From positions 41,159 through 105,158 of the forward strand of contig NZ_JBIWEX010000017.1 in assembly GCF_044762745.1 (NCBI RefSeq): a stretch of 64,000 bases of DNA, written 5' to 3'. The stretch comes from Psychrobacillus sp044762745 (GTDB lineage Bacteria; Bacillota; Bacilli; Bacillales_A; Planococcaceae). A program made the position numbers and the translations under genes. The notes under the pieces are model-generated. The model searched no databases. It was not told the origin of the DNA and worked only from the letters and a program-made list of their open reading frames with translations. The number at the start of each line of letters is the position of its first letter. Position 1 is the first letter of the stretch. Shown one piece after another: positions 15,755 to 24,271 of this stretch.

Positions 15755-16444
15755 ATGAAAGAATGGACAGGTATGCTCGGCGAAAAAGAATACGTAGTTC
15801 GCTTATTGAAAAAGGATAGCGTAGAAGATATTTTACGCCTTCAAGATATTGTACTAGGAACACTGATAAACAATGACTTTCTATCACCATTAACAGGTGA
15901 AGAATACGAAGATGCAATCTCGAAAAATTTAATGGTAGGTGTATTTGTAGAAGGCAAGTTAATCGCATTCCGCGCATTAGCCATACCTGAAATAGATGAA
16001 TATCATCTTGGCTACGATATCGGACTAGAGACGGAGCAGTTAAAAAAGGTCGTCTATCAAGAAATTACAAACGTGCATCCGGATTACAGAGGATTCGGTT
16101 TGCAAAAAAAACTTGGAACGATTGTAATGGAGCTCTTAGACGCTTCTCCATATACGCATGTATGCGCAACCGTTGCTCCATTCAATATTGCAAGTTTAAA
16201 AGATAAGTTAAGCCAAGGTTTGGTCATCGGCGCATTGAAAAATAAATACGCAGATATGTTACGCTATGTTTTTTATAAAAAACTCCATGAAGATCGAGAA
16301 GCCGGTAGTGAAGTGTTAGAAATCAATATGGCTGACACAGAGAAACAACAGCAGCTACTAGCAAATGGGTGGATTGGAACGAGTATTTTGCAAAAAGATG
16401 ATGAATGGTATGTGACGTACGAGGAAAAAGGGTCGTATTTATAA
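15755..16444 (+). CDS. GNAT-family N-acetyltransferase
   Basis: 229 aa. GNAT core near residues 95-150: VVYQEITNVHPDYRGFGLQKKLGTIVMELL has the Q/RxxGxG/A-like acetyl-CoA loop (RGFGLQKKL), then HVCATVAPFNIASLK. Co-directional with and close behind the dipeptide epimerase, so probably in that operon. Acceptor unknown. GAGGTG precedes the ATG. Confidence 0.8.
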   Translation: MKEWTGMLGEKEYVVRLLKKDSVEDILRLQDIVLGTLINNDFLSPLTGEEYEDAISKNLMVGVFVEGKLIAFRALAIPEIDEYHLGYDIGLETEQLKKVVYQEITNVHPDYRGFGLQKKLGTIVMELLDASPYTHVCATVAPFNIASLKDKLSQGLVIGALKNKYADMLRYVFYKKLHEDREAGSEVLEINMADTEKQQQLLANGWIGTSILQKDDEWYVTYEEKGSYL

Positions 16445-16450
16445 AATTGG

Positions 16451-16487
16451 AAAACACCTAGTGAGGATTGAAATCACTAGGTGTTTT
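16451..16487. terminator. bidirectional terminator after GNAT gene
   Basis: Perfect 14-bp arms AAAACACCTAGTGA and complement, 9-nt loop. The same stem recurs at 18061-18097. Confidence 0.85.
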
Positions 16488-16766
16488 ATGGTTATATTCA
16501 ATTCAGTAAATTTGTATGAAATCGAATCGAACCTCTGAATGGGTATTGCTTTGTTGAACAATAAAAAAACATTACGAAATGAATAAAGAAAATTTATTAT
16601 AGTTCAGAATTAGACTTTCGTTTTCTCCTAAATCTAATATTTCTCCTAAAATTAATAGCGAATTCTAAAAATTCTGTTATAGTATAATTAATAGCTTTGT
16701 ATCTTTGTTTTCAAGCGAACATAATAATTTGAAAGTAAAAGAAGCATTGAAACTGGAGGTAGTATA
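16488..16766. other. AT-rich intergenic region
   Basis: About 280 bp with no gene. A TATAAT at about 16681 is the only promoter-like box and lacks a good -35 partner. Two close TTTCTCCTAAA strings occur near 16622-16650. Confidence 0.5.
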
Positions 16767-17960
16767 TTGGGAAAATTTATAAAATTAATAGGTTTCCTTG
16801 TAATTATTCTTTATGGATGTGCTCCAGATCCAGTCAAAATAGAAGTAGAAAATTTAGAATCAATAGATGAGCCCGAAACTGTTGAAAAACAGGAAATAAT
16901 GACTGATGAAAGTGAATTAGTAAAATCTCAATTTGCCCCAATGATTGAAGCTATTGACAATAATGATGAAGAAGGATTTATAGAGTTTCAAAACAGTGCA
17001 AATTCCTTGTTTTATAAAGAGCAAAAGAGATGGATGGAAGAAGCGATTTTTAAAAAGCAACAAGGCTATACTTTTTCCGTGAACATTGGAGAAGTAAATC
17101 TAATGTCTTCAGATAAAGGGGATATGGAGTTAATTGTAAACATGAAATATCAAGACAAGGAAACTCAAAATAAAGTTTTATACTCAATTGTTAAATTAAA
17201 TAACAAGTGGGTAATTGATGATGTACCTTTCAAGACAATCTCTGAAGGGAAAATTGCTGTGTTGTATGTTTCAGACTTAGAAGAGGAAGCTTTGACTGTG
17301 TTAAGAGAGGCGAGTGATATTGTTCATCTATACAATAATGAATTTGGTTGGGATCCAAAGGGCATAACGATAAAACTTTATGATTCTAGGGAACAAGTAT
17401 CTGCCACTATACCTTGGATTGGACTAACTGGTTGGAATGAGACAGGTGAGTCGCTTAAACTCATGATTGAACCGTCTGCATCCTTCAGTACCCTTGCGCA
17501 TGAGTTAGGTCATAATATGCTTTCTGATTTCTCCAACGATAACGTATCACTATACATTCAAGAGGGTTTCGCAACCTTACTTCAACATGTAGTAGAAAAA
17601 GATGCAGCAGGTAAACCTTTAATTAACTTAAATAATCTACCGTATAGGGAGCAGAAATTACTATCAAATAGGGATTTGGTTTTTTTATCGATAGATGACT
17701 TGAACAAATTGGATTACAACAACACGCTTGAAATTTATGGCTTAGGTTTTTTGCTTACCGATTACTTAATCAAAACTCAGGGCTTTGATAAATTTATGAC
17801 TATGGTAAAAGAATTAATAAATGAACCATATATTGACAGTAGATCTGAACATAAACTTCAAATACTTTCAGAGAGAACAACTAAGGCAATCGAAAAAGTT
17901 TATGGATCAACCGACCAAGTATCAGATGGCTATATAAATTATTTTACTAATAAGCAGTAG
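16767..17960 (+). CDS. lipoprotein metallopeptidase (gluzincin-like)
   Basis: 397 aa from TTG with GGAGG 7-8 nt upstream. A lipoprotein signal peptide ends in the lipobox LYGC (Cys about residue 18), so it is membrane-anchored outside the cell. A long acidic linker follows. Zinc-peptidase motif AHELGHNM (HExxH, about residue 247) with the third ligand region YIQEGFATLL about 24 residues on, the MA-clan gluzincin arrangement. Substrate unknown. It stands alone between two terminators that share the same stem, suggesting an inserted gene. Confidence 0.82.
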   Translation: MGKFIKLIGFLVIILYGCAPDPVKIEVENLESIDEPETVEKQEIMTDESELVKSQFAPMIEAIDNNDEEGFIEFQNSANSLFYKEQKRWMEEAIFKKQQGYTFSVNIGEVNLMSSDKGDMELIVNMKYQDKETQNKVLYSIVKLNNKWVIDDVPFKTISEGKIAVLYVSDLEEEALTVLREASDIVHLYNNEFGWDPKGITIKLYDSREQVSATIPWIGLTGWNETGESLKLMIEPSASFSTLAHELGHNMLSDFSNDNVSLYIQEGFATLLQHVVEKDAAGKPLINLNNLPYREQKLLSNRDLVFLSIDDLNKLDYNNTLEIYGLGFLLTDYLIKTQGFDKFMTMVKELINEPYIDSRSEHKLQILSERTTKAIEKVYGSTDQVSDGYINYFTNKQ

Positions 17961-18060
17961 CTTTTATAAAGGAAGTGTATTAAAAAAATATAAAATACGG
18001 ATAGACTGTATATAATTTTTAGTTATATATTATCCAACAAGTAACGCCCTCTATAAAAAC

Positions 18061-18097
18061 AGAAAACACCTAGTGAGAAGTAGCACTAGGTGTTTTC
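18061..18097. terminator. bidirectional terminator sharing stem with 16451-16487
   Basis: Arms AGAAAACACCTAGTG and complement around an 7-nt loop, between convergent genes. Confidence 0.85.
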
Positions 18098-18106
18098 TGT
18101 TCATTA

Positions 18107-18988
18107 TTAATTCACTTTTTTGCCAATCAAGACCTCTAAATCCACCGTAATTTCTGCAGAGTCCTTATCTAAAAAGTCCTTTAGTTTTTCTTCTGGCGTT
18201 GCCCAAGTTAAAGGGGTCATGCGAACTAATGCATGAATGAACGGTTTATCCAAGTCAATTGTATAACGTATCCGAGAAGTACTTATCATTTGGAAATTCT
18301 CTTTAAATAGATCAACTGTATCTGCATTGGAGTACGCTTGTTTCTCTGGTTCATCATATACGACTTCTCTTAATTCTTTTAAATAATCTGTTTGAGGGAC
18401 TACTTTAATAACTAAGCCATCGTCTTTCAATAGTCGCTTAAACTCGGCGTAATTGGAGGGGGACAGGATATTGAGAATAATATCGAATTGTTCGTCTTGA
18501 AATGGCATCTTTGCAAGATCTGCTACTAACCAAACTTTATTCGTATAGTTCTTAGCAGCTGCTAAGATACCTTCTTTCGAAATATCAATGCCTACTCCAG
18601 TTATCGGATTCCCTAAATCAGCACTAACCGTATCGCATATAGAAGACAGATGTGAGCCCTCGCCGCAACCAGTATCCAGGATAAATGCTGGATTTTTTTG
18701 TTCTTTAATAATTTGAGCAATCGCACTGCTCAATGGTTCGAAAAAGTGACCTTCCGCAATCAATTTTCTACGCGCTTCGAATAGATCATTTCCGTATTTC
18801 GTTTTTATCGAATGGCTCAGCATATTAATATATCCTTGTTTACTAAAATCATATGTATGATTGTTTGCGCAAACTAAACTTTGCAATTCATAAACGCTCA
18901 TGGATGAGTCGCAAATAGGACATTTAAATATGGACTCAAAACCGCTTACATGGTGAGCACTTTTTATTCTATTGGTCATTTTAGACAA
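18107..18988 (-). CDS. 23S rRNA guanine-N1 methyltransferase, RlmA-like
   Basis: 293 aa. N-terminal zinc finger (FKCPICDSSM ... LVCANNHTYDFSKQGYINML, about residues 20-55) and a SAM-binding Rossmann domain (LDTGCGEGSHL about 102-112; NILSPSNYAEF). This is the RlmA(I/II)/TlrB architecture that methylates 23S rRNA around G745/G748; some relatives confer macrolide resistance. The TTG at 18988 follows GAGGTG; an ATG three codons later is possible. The position of modification is inferred. Confidence 0.85.
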   Translation of the reverse strand: MSKMTNRIKSAHHVSGFESIFKCPICDSSMSVYELQSLVCANNHTYDFSKQGYINMLSHSIKTKYGNDLFEARRKLIAEGHFFEPLSSAIAQIIKEQKNPAFILDTGCGEGSHLSSICDTVSADLGNPITGVGIDISKEGILAAAKNYTNKVWLVADLAKMPFQDEQFDIILNILSPSNYAEFKRLLKDDGLVIKVVPQTDYLKELREVVYDEPEKQAYSNADTVDLFKENFQMISTSRIRYTIDLDKPFIHALVRMTPLTWATPEEKLKDFLDKDSAEITVDLEVLIGKKVN

Positions 18989-19110
18989 AATAACACCTCT
19001 TGTTTTCTATAGAAAATGAACGAATGACCCTGTGGGTGATTGTTATAAACAGTGTAGCAAGGCTATTTTTTAATTGCAAATAATGCTCAAAAGAATCATA
19101 TATAGAATGG

Positions 19111-19148
19111 GAAAGGTTGCCTCAATTGAAATTGAAGACAACCTTTTC
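19111..19148. terminator. hairpin upstream of MFS gene
   Basis: GAAAGGTTG pairs with CAACCTTTTC, followed by a T-rich stretch on the plus strand. It lies in the 440-bp gap 18989-19428, for which I support no gene. Confidence 0.5.
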
Positions 19149-19181
19149 TCGTTTTTCATGGCAAATGAACAGTTTGCTAGA

Positions 19182-19258
19182 TTTAGTTGTAAAAATAGGG
19201 TGTTTAGTTGTAAAAAATGAAGCTTTAGTTGTAAAAATAGGCGTTTTAGTTATAAAAC
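19182..19258. repeat. 21-bp-phased intergenic repeat, TTTAGTTGTAAAA type
   Basis: Four copies of TTTAG-TTGTAAAAA (last copy TTATAAAA) starting at 19182, 19203, 19224 and 19245, exactly 21 bp apart, with variable 7-bp gaps. The phase equals that of the MITE arrays and of 57098-57188, although the repeated word differs. The ORF reading through it (LVVK heptads) has no ribosome site I trust. Confidence 0.75.
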
Positions 19259-19428
19259 ACCTTTGCCGGATGAAAATCCACTTTGCTCCTTCTTTCAGTA
19301 AAAAGTATGAGGTTCATTCAAGACGTTTGACTGAATGCAAAATAAGAAATTTGAATTATAGTGAGAATAATAAGAATTTCAGCGAAGAGAACTTAGGATC
19401 CGGGTGAACCTCACAATGGAAGGGATAC

Positions 19429-20688
19429 ATGAAAATGAAAAACCTATATAACGATTCACGATTTCGTTTAATTATTTTTGCTAATATTGCTTCGTCTATT
19501 GGATCAGGTATCACGATGATCGCGATACCGTGGATGCTCGTATCAAGTGAAAATGGCAATGCGGTATTTGGCTACGTTACAATATGTATGACGATTATTA
19601 GTTTCTTAATCACCCCGCTAGTAGGTAATCTAATCGATAAAATGTCACGAAAGAAACTGCTTCTAACGAGCAATATAGCTAGTTTTGTAATGTTACTATT
19701 TTTTTCAGTTATTGGATTTGTTGGTCTGTCTTATGAGGTATGGCATTATATAATCATTTATATTATTGGAAGCTTGTATTACACTATTTTTTTCCCAACA
19801 ATGTTTGCTTTAAATCAAGAAATTTTTCATAAAGATCAATATAAAATACTAAACGGGACTATGGAAGTGCAAGGTCAGCTATCAAGTGTCATAGCAGGTG
19901 CATTGGCTAGTATTTTATTGTCTAAGTGGGATTTGCATTATATTTTGCTCCTTAATGTATTTGCCTATGTGGCAGCAATTTATTTATACGTAAAAATTCC
20001 ATATGTGAGGCTTAAAAATAGCGAGACGAAGGGCACTTCCGGATCTAAAGGTGCAGAAGGCTTAATATACATGTGGAAACGTCCTGCTATGTTCTTGTTT
20101 TTATTCTTTTCGATTATGCCATTTATCGGTGTTATGATTACGAATTACCTGTTTCCTGTGTATTTAGCGGATGTGCTAAAAGCTTCCGGAAGTTTTTACG
20201 GTATCCAAAGTATGGTTTATGGGGTAGGAGCAGTAATTGCGGGAATGATCGTACCTATTATTGCTAGGAAACTAGGGGATGAAAAGACAATCGTATATAG
20301 CGTTATTACCTATACTATTGCTATTTCGCTAATTGTTATCGCTAATATTCCTTTTTACTTATCACTTATGTTTTTTATCGCACTAGGAAATAGCGGAGCG
20401 CGTGTTGCCCGAAATTCTTTCTTAATGGATCGAGTCCCAAATGAAATAATAGGAAGAGTGGATAGCCTATTTCGATCCGTTGGGCTTCTATTAAGGATTA
20501 TTTTACTTGGTATTTTTACAGGTATGGTATCAGCAGGTCTCATTATTTATTGCTTCTTTATACTCAGCGGAATACTAATTATTGCATCTATATTCGTATC
20601 TTTCTCTTGGAGAAATGGCTTTGAGATAACTAGAAAAAATGTGGATATTAAGATAAAAAATAAACGATTAGCAAAAGCTAAAACTTGA
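19429..20688 (+). CDS. MFS efflux transporter, macrolide-exporter-like
   Basis: 419 aa, 12 predicted helices. Starts MKMKNLYNDSRFRLIIFANIASSIGSGITMIAIPW, typical of the MefA/YfiS-like DHA3 subgroup of drug exporters; NLIDKMSRKKLL is the loop 2-3 motif A. GGAAGGGA precedes the ATG. Substrate unknown. It lies next to a putative rRNA methyltransferase and upstream of the guanidine exporter, whose promoter begins inside its stop codon. Confidence 0.82.
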   Translation: MKMKNLYNDSRFRLIIFANIASSIGSGITMIAIPWMLVSSENGNAVFGYVTICMTIISFLITPLVGNLIDKMSRKKLLLTSNIASFVMLLFFSVIGFVGLSYEVWHYIIIYIIGSLYYTIFFPTMFALNQEIFHKDQYKILNGTMEVQGQLSSVIAGALASILLSKWDLHYILLLNVFAYVAAIYLYVKIPYVRLKNSETKGTSGSKGAEGLIYMWKRPAMFLFLFFSIMPFIGVMITNYLFPVYLADVLKASGSFYGIQSMVYGVGAVIAGMIVPIIARKLGDEKTIVYSVITYTIAISLIVIANIPFYLSLMFFIALGNSGARVARNSFLMDRVPNEIIGRVDSLFRSVGLLLRIILLGIFTGMVSAGLIIYCFFILSGILIIASIFVSFSWRNGFEITRKNVDIKIKNKRLAKAKT

Positions 20689-20712
20689 ATGGGCCATCCA
20701 AATGTGTATAAT
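20685..20712 (+). promoter_or_regulatory. promoter of ykkCD
   Basis: TTGAAT (20685-20690), 16-bp spacer, TATAAT (20707-20712). The -35 overlaps the stop codon of the MFS gene. Confidence 0.75.
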
Positions 20713-20737
20713 GTAAATTAATTGCATACGTTAAATG

Positions 20738-20862
20738 TTTTCTAGGGTTCCGCAACGAGTTAGTTGGTCTGTGACCGAGAGAAAACGCACAGCTACGGCC
20801 GTGTCACGGAAGGATAAAAGCCTGGGAGAAACTGTTTTTACAGTTCTCCCAGGCTTTTTTTA
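20738..20862 (+). ncRNA. guanidine-I (ykkC) riboswitch with terminator
   Basis: The leader shows ykkC-I hallmarks in order: TCTAGGGTTCCG (20741-20752), GGTCTGTGACCGAGAG, then CACGGAAGGATAAAAGCCTGGGAGA (positions about 20803-20829). It runs into an intrinsic terminator: AGCCTGGGAGAA arm at 20819-20834, complement at 20841-20855, then seven T. Guanidine binding in this class stabilises the aptamer and prevents termination, turning on exporters. Directly upstream of the SMR pair ykkCD. Confidence 0.93.
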
Positions 20863-20893
20863 TCTTGATTTATCAAAATTTGGAGGGATATTT

Positions 20894-21235
20894 GTGCACA
20901 AAGATTGGTTGAAAGTCTATATTGCTGCTTTTTTTGAAGTTTTTTGGGTGGTTGGCTTGAAGCATGCGGATGATTTCTGGAGTTGGGCAGGGACGGTTAT
21001 TTCAATTATTGTCAGCTTTTATTTGATGATAGTTGCTGGTCGTAAGCTTCCTGTCGGGACGGTATACTCTGTTTTTGTTGGAATGGGGACAGCGGGAACA
21101 GTCCTTTCTGAAATTCTGTACTTTGGAGAAGCGTTTAAACTCAGTAAAATACTGTTGATTGTTATTTTATTGGCTGGTGTCGTTGGATTGAAATTAGTTA
21201 CGAAAGACAAAGTGCAAGAAGGAGATGAATCGTAA
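20894..21235 (+). CDS. ykkC: SMR guanidinium exporter subunit
   Basis: 113 aa, four helices. From GTG with GGAGG 6-7 nt upstream: HKDWLKVYIAAFFEVFWVVGLKHADDFWSW contains the conserved membrane-embedded Glu of SMR proteins (FFEVFWVVGLKHA). With YkkD it forms a heterodimer, and the riboswitch shows that the substrate is guanidinium rather than general drugs. An upstream in-frame extension runs through the riboswitch and is not coding. Its stop overlaps the ykkD start. Confidence 0.93.
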   Translation: MHKDWLKVYIAAFFEVFWVVGLKHADDFWSWAGTVISIIVSFYLMIVAGRKLPVGTVYSVFVGMGTAGTVLSEILYFGEAFKLSKILLIVILLAGVVGLKLVTKDKVQEGDES

Positions 21236-21549
21236 TGGCATGGATTTCACTCATAGTAGCAGGGATTTTGGAGATGTTTGGTGTCACGATGATTACCAAA
21301 CTGCACAAAGACCGTAACTGGAAAGCATTCGTTCTTCTATTTCTTGGATTCGGAGGTAGCTTCTTGTTTCTTGCATATGCGATGAAAACTCTCCCTATGG
21401 GAACGGCATATGCCATTTGGACAGGAATCGGTGCGTCTGGTGGTGCAATTTTAGGTATGATTTTATACGGGGAACCGAAAGATTGGAAAAGACTTGTTTT
21501 CATCGCAATGGTATTGGGAGCGGCAATTGGATTAAAGTTAGTATCTTAA
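21235..21549 (+). CDS. ykkD: SMR guanidinium exporter subunit
   Basis: 104 aa, four helices; conserved Glu in LIVAGILEMFGVTMITKLHK and the PMGTAYAIWTGIGASGG signature of SMR transporters. Overlaps ykkC (TAATG), consistent with paired synthesis of an antiparallel heterodimer. Controlled by the guanidine-I riboswitch upstream. Confidence 0.93.
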   Translation: MAWISLIVAGILEMFGVTMITKLHKDRNWKAFVLLFLGFGGSFLFLAYAMKTLPMGTAYAIWTGIGASGGAILGMILYGEPKDWKRLVFIAMVLGAAIGLKLVS

Positions 21550-21556
21550 GGTTTTA

Positions 21557-21597
21557 AAGATAATCTGCCAATTAAAAGCAGGTTATCTTATTTTTTT
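21557..21597. terminator. terminator after ykkD
   Basis: AAGATAATCTGC pairs with GCAGGTTATCTT, then TATTTTTTTC. It overlaps the 3' end of the convergent 54-aa gene. Confidence 0.8.
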
Positions 21598-21752
21598 CTA
21601 TTCATTAAGTAAAATGCTGTACCTGCAATGAACAAAGCGGTACTTAAAGCCATTGCTATGCCGTTCCATTCTCCGTTGAATAAGGTGATATTAGTTAACG
21701 CAATAAATTGCATTAAGATAATGATAATATACAGCCCAGTTATTGCTTTCAT
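21588..21752 (-). CDS. 54-aa membrane protein
   Basis: Two helices: MKAITGLYIIIILMQFIAL and an AMALSTALFIAGTAFYLM segment, with a basic NRKK end. AAGGAG lies upstream of the ATG, and the ATG overlaps the stop of the 156-aa gene (ATGA), so the two are coupled. No family recognised; coding status rests on the coupling, the ribosome site and the hydrophobic pattern. Confidence 0.72.
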   Translation of the reverse strand: MKAITGLYIIIILMQFIALTNITLFNGEWNGIAMALSTALFIAGTAFYLMNRKK

Positions 21753-22219
21753 AAAACATTCTCCTTTGAAATATATTTACTTCTTCTTTCTAATAGCTGG
21801 TAATCTTTCGTTTTAAATGTTGGTATGTCATGTTTATGTGCGAAGGTAAGTAATTCATGAAAAATTTCATTAGATGAAAAAAGAACAAGTCGTAAATTTA
21901 AACCTTTTCTAGTATGAATGAGGGCCCCTCGCATAGCCCAATTATAACGCTTGAGCTCCACTTTTTTTATTTGAGAAGGAGGAATTACTCTTTCGTAAAT
22001 ACAAATAGTCATAAGAAAAGTTTCGAATGTCAAATGACCATCCTGAATGGTGAAAGTATATGTAATGAAAAATACTGTAATGAGGTAGAGAACTATTAGA
22101 ACGTTAACATAGAATAAGTATCCGAAAGATTGGGTGATGACATTTAGTACAATATTTGTCCCCAGGATTAACAAAAATAAAACTAATAACGATTTCTGGG
22201 ATTTAGCATGGAAAGCCAT
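21749..22219 (-). CDS. membrane protein with PH-like domain
   Basis: 156 aa. Two N-terminal helices (about residues 10-55), then a soluble region of strands (FTIQDGHLTFETF ... IPPSQIKKVELKRYNWA) resembling bacterial PH-like/YdbT-type domains, where the IPPSQIKKVE segment is characteristic. Coupled to the 54-aa gene downstream. Function unknown. Confidence 0.7.
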   Translation of the reverse strand: MAFHAKSQKSLLVLFLLILGTNIVLNVITQSFGYLFYVNVLIVLYLITVFFITYTFTIQDGHLTFETFLMTICIYERVIPPSQIKKVELKRYNWAMRGALIHTRKGLNLRLVLFSSNEIFHELLTFAHKHDIPTFKTKDYQLLERRSKYISKENVL

Positions 22220-22513
22220 TTGATGTCACCTCTTATAGTATTTAAAAGTCTAGTAGTAAAGGAGGAAATGAATAGTAAGATGGCGACTATTATTTTCAAG
22301 AAGGGGGTGGTTAAACATTTGACCTAACAAATTATTAGCACCTCTATTTGTATTGAAAATGTGGATATATATGTTAATAGTGTAGCATTTGAAGAAACTG
22401 ATATCTACTTATTTCTGAAAGTTTTGATTACCGTTATGTAATATATTTCCTGAAACCGTTCAACCTTCTATCCGTATAATAGCTAAGTAGGAAAAAGGAA
22501 GAGAGATGATTGT
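22220..22513. other. intergenic region, divergent genes
   Basis: About 290 bp without a gene. AT-rich; no clear promoter pair or repeat was identified beyond the ribosome site before 22514. Confidence 0.5.
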
Positions 22514-24178
22514 ATGGCGTTTGTATTTATTATTTCGGCTGTTGCAGCAGTTGTTACTGCACTAATAGTCGTACCGCTAACCGCTAAGAGGAAGAACATG
22601 GTGTCTTCTCTTATTGGTGTAGCGATTTTGACATTTATTTTATTAGCAACTGTATATTATTTAACGAATTTAGACCGAAATTGGACGGCTTTATGGCCTT
22701 GGCTCGTACTTGCTACTTTAACAGGGATGATTCTTTCAAGAGGAATCGAACAAAAAGCAAAAGGTGTGCTTTTCCTTACTAGTTTAATAGTTGCAGGTTA
22801 TATGTTATTTGCACCTTTTGGGAATGCAGATGAAAAATTTGAAGTGGCTAAAATGGATGAAAAAGTAGAAATCGAAGCGTTTGATGAAACGAAAACACCT
22901 GCTAGCGTACCTCCTCAATTTGCACGAAATAAAATGAAAAAAGCGTTTGGGCAAGTGCCAAATACAAGCTATTATGAATTAGGCAATTTACAAATTCAAA
23001 AAGTGAATGACGAGTACGTATACATTGCACCAGTCGAATTTTCGGGGCTTTTCAAATGGTGGAATGGAGATGTAACACCTGGTTATTTTACGATGAGTGC
23101 AACAGACTCATCAGATAATCCTGAATTTATCGAAGCGGAAATGACTTACACGCCATCGTCTTTCTTCCATAAAAACTTGGAAAGACATATGCGTATGAAG
23201 CATCCGACAAAGATATTTTACGGGGATGTACAATTGGAAATCGATGAAGATGGAAAACCATATTACATTCGTTCTTACGGAAAGTTCATCTCTGCTCGTA
23301 ATGGTTTTGATGCAGAGGGAATTGTTGTAGTAGATCCTGCTACAGGTCAAACAGATTCTTATGCGCTAGCGGATGTTCCAGCATTTATAGATGGAGCAGT
23401 ATCGCCGGAAACGGTTAGCTTGCAAAATAGCTATTATGGGAAATATATACATGGATTCATGAATAGTTTGTTTGGTAAGAAAGACGTGAAGTTGCCTTCT
23501 GACGAAGGAACGGAAGCAAATGTTAGTCCAATTTTCGGAGAGGACGGTAAAATGTATTACTTTACTGACTTTACAAGTCCGAAAGAAGGCGTAGATTCGA
23601 TGCTCGGCTATTCATTAACAGATGGTCGAACTGGTAAAGCAACTTACTATACTGGAAACTTGGAGGATTCATATATGGATTCACAAGGAGCACTTCAAAT
23701 TATTGAAAAGAAATTTATCGAAAAGAAATGGGAAGGTGAAATGCCAGTCTTGTACAATTTTTACGGAGAGGCTAGCTGGTTAACCCCGGTACTCGATTCG
23801 AATGGGTTTTTACAAAATTATTTCATCGTATCTGCCGCAAACCCAGAAATCTCTGTGTACGGAAACACACCAAACGAAGCATTGAAACTGTATAAAACAG
23901 CTATTCAACGAGGTGGAAGTACCGTGGATGGTAGCTCTAAAGCGGAAGAAAAATCGGTAACTGGTTCAGTTGTGCGCGTCTTCAAGGAACGTGTTGGAGA
24001 CTTCACTCAAATTTCATTCTTACTAGACAATAAAGAAAATTATATTGTATCTTCCGAAATTGCCCCACTCGCAGTTTATATGGCAGAAGGAGATATCGTT
24101 CAAGTCACGTACTTAAACACAGGAGAATTGTTCTTACCTGTTAAAGAGGTAACGATTAGAGGAATTGAAAATAAGTAA
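22514..24178 (+). CDS. large membrane-anchored protein of unknown function
   Basis: 554 aa. Four N-terminal hydrophobic segments (residues about 1-105) then a roughly 430-residue outside-type domain. The soluble part has repeated PepSY-like strand patterns (IVVVDPATGQTDSYALADVPAFIDGAV; SVYGNTPNEALKLYKTAI). I do not recognise a named family. It stands alone with its own terminator at 24202. Confidence 0.6.
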   Translation: MAFVFIISAVAAVVTALIVVPLTAKRKNMVSSLIGVAILTFILLATVYYLTNLDRNWTALWPWLVLATLTGMILSRGIEQKAKGVLFLTSLIVAGYMLFAPFGNADEKFEVAKMDEKVEIEAFDETKTPASVPPQFARNKMKKAFGQVPNTSYYELGNLQIQKVNDEYVYIAPVEFSGLFKWWNGDVTPGYFTMSATDSSDNPEFIEAEMTYTPSSFFHKNLERHMRMKHPTKIFYGDVQLEIDEDGKPYYIRSYGKFISARNGFDAEGIVVVDPATGQTDSYALADVPAFIDGAVSPETVSLQNSYYGKYIHGFMNSLFGKKDVKLPSDEGTEANVSPIFGEDGKMYYFTDFTSPKEGVDSMLGYSLTDGRTGKATYYTGNLEDSYMDSQGALQIIEKKFIEKKWEGEMPVLYNFYGEASWLTPVLDSNGFLQNYFIVSAANPEISVYGNTPNEALKLYKTAIQRGGSTVDGSSKAEEKSVTGSVVRVFKERVGDFTQISFLLDNKENYIVSSEIAPLAVYMAEGDIVQVTYLNTGELFLPVKEVTIRGIENK

Positions 24179-24201
24179 AGTAGATAATTATTAACAAGCT
24201 G

Positions 24202-24231
24202 AGCTATCCTAGTTTTATAGGATAGCTTTTG
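24202..24231 (+). terminator. terminator after 554-aa gene
   Basis: AGCTATCCTA/TAGGATAGCT stem, 6-nt loop, TTTT tail. Confidence 0.8.
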
Positions 24232-24271
24232 TATTATAATATAAAACGATTTAGACAAAAGGGGTGATTCT

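Noticed and set aside
19117..19407. 96-aa frame with LVVK repeats
   Set aside because: No ribosome site, starts inside a terminator hairpin, and the repeat is explained by the 21-bp DNA array.
19307..19413. T-box leader before the MFS gene
   Set aside because: GAGGTTCA and TGAACCTC pair at a distance, but no AGGGTGG-type T-box motif or specifier stem is present.
20735..20893. N-terminal extension of YkkC
   Set aside because: This stretch is the riboswitch and its terminator; GTG 20894 has the ribosome site and gives the normal SMR length.
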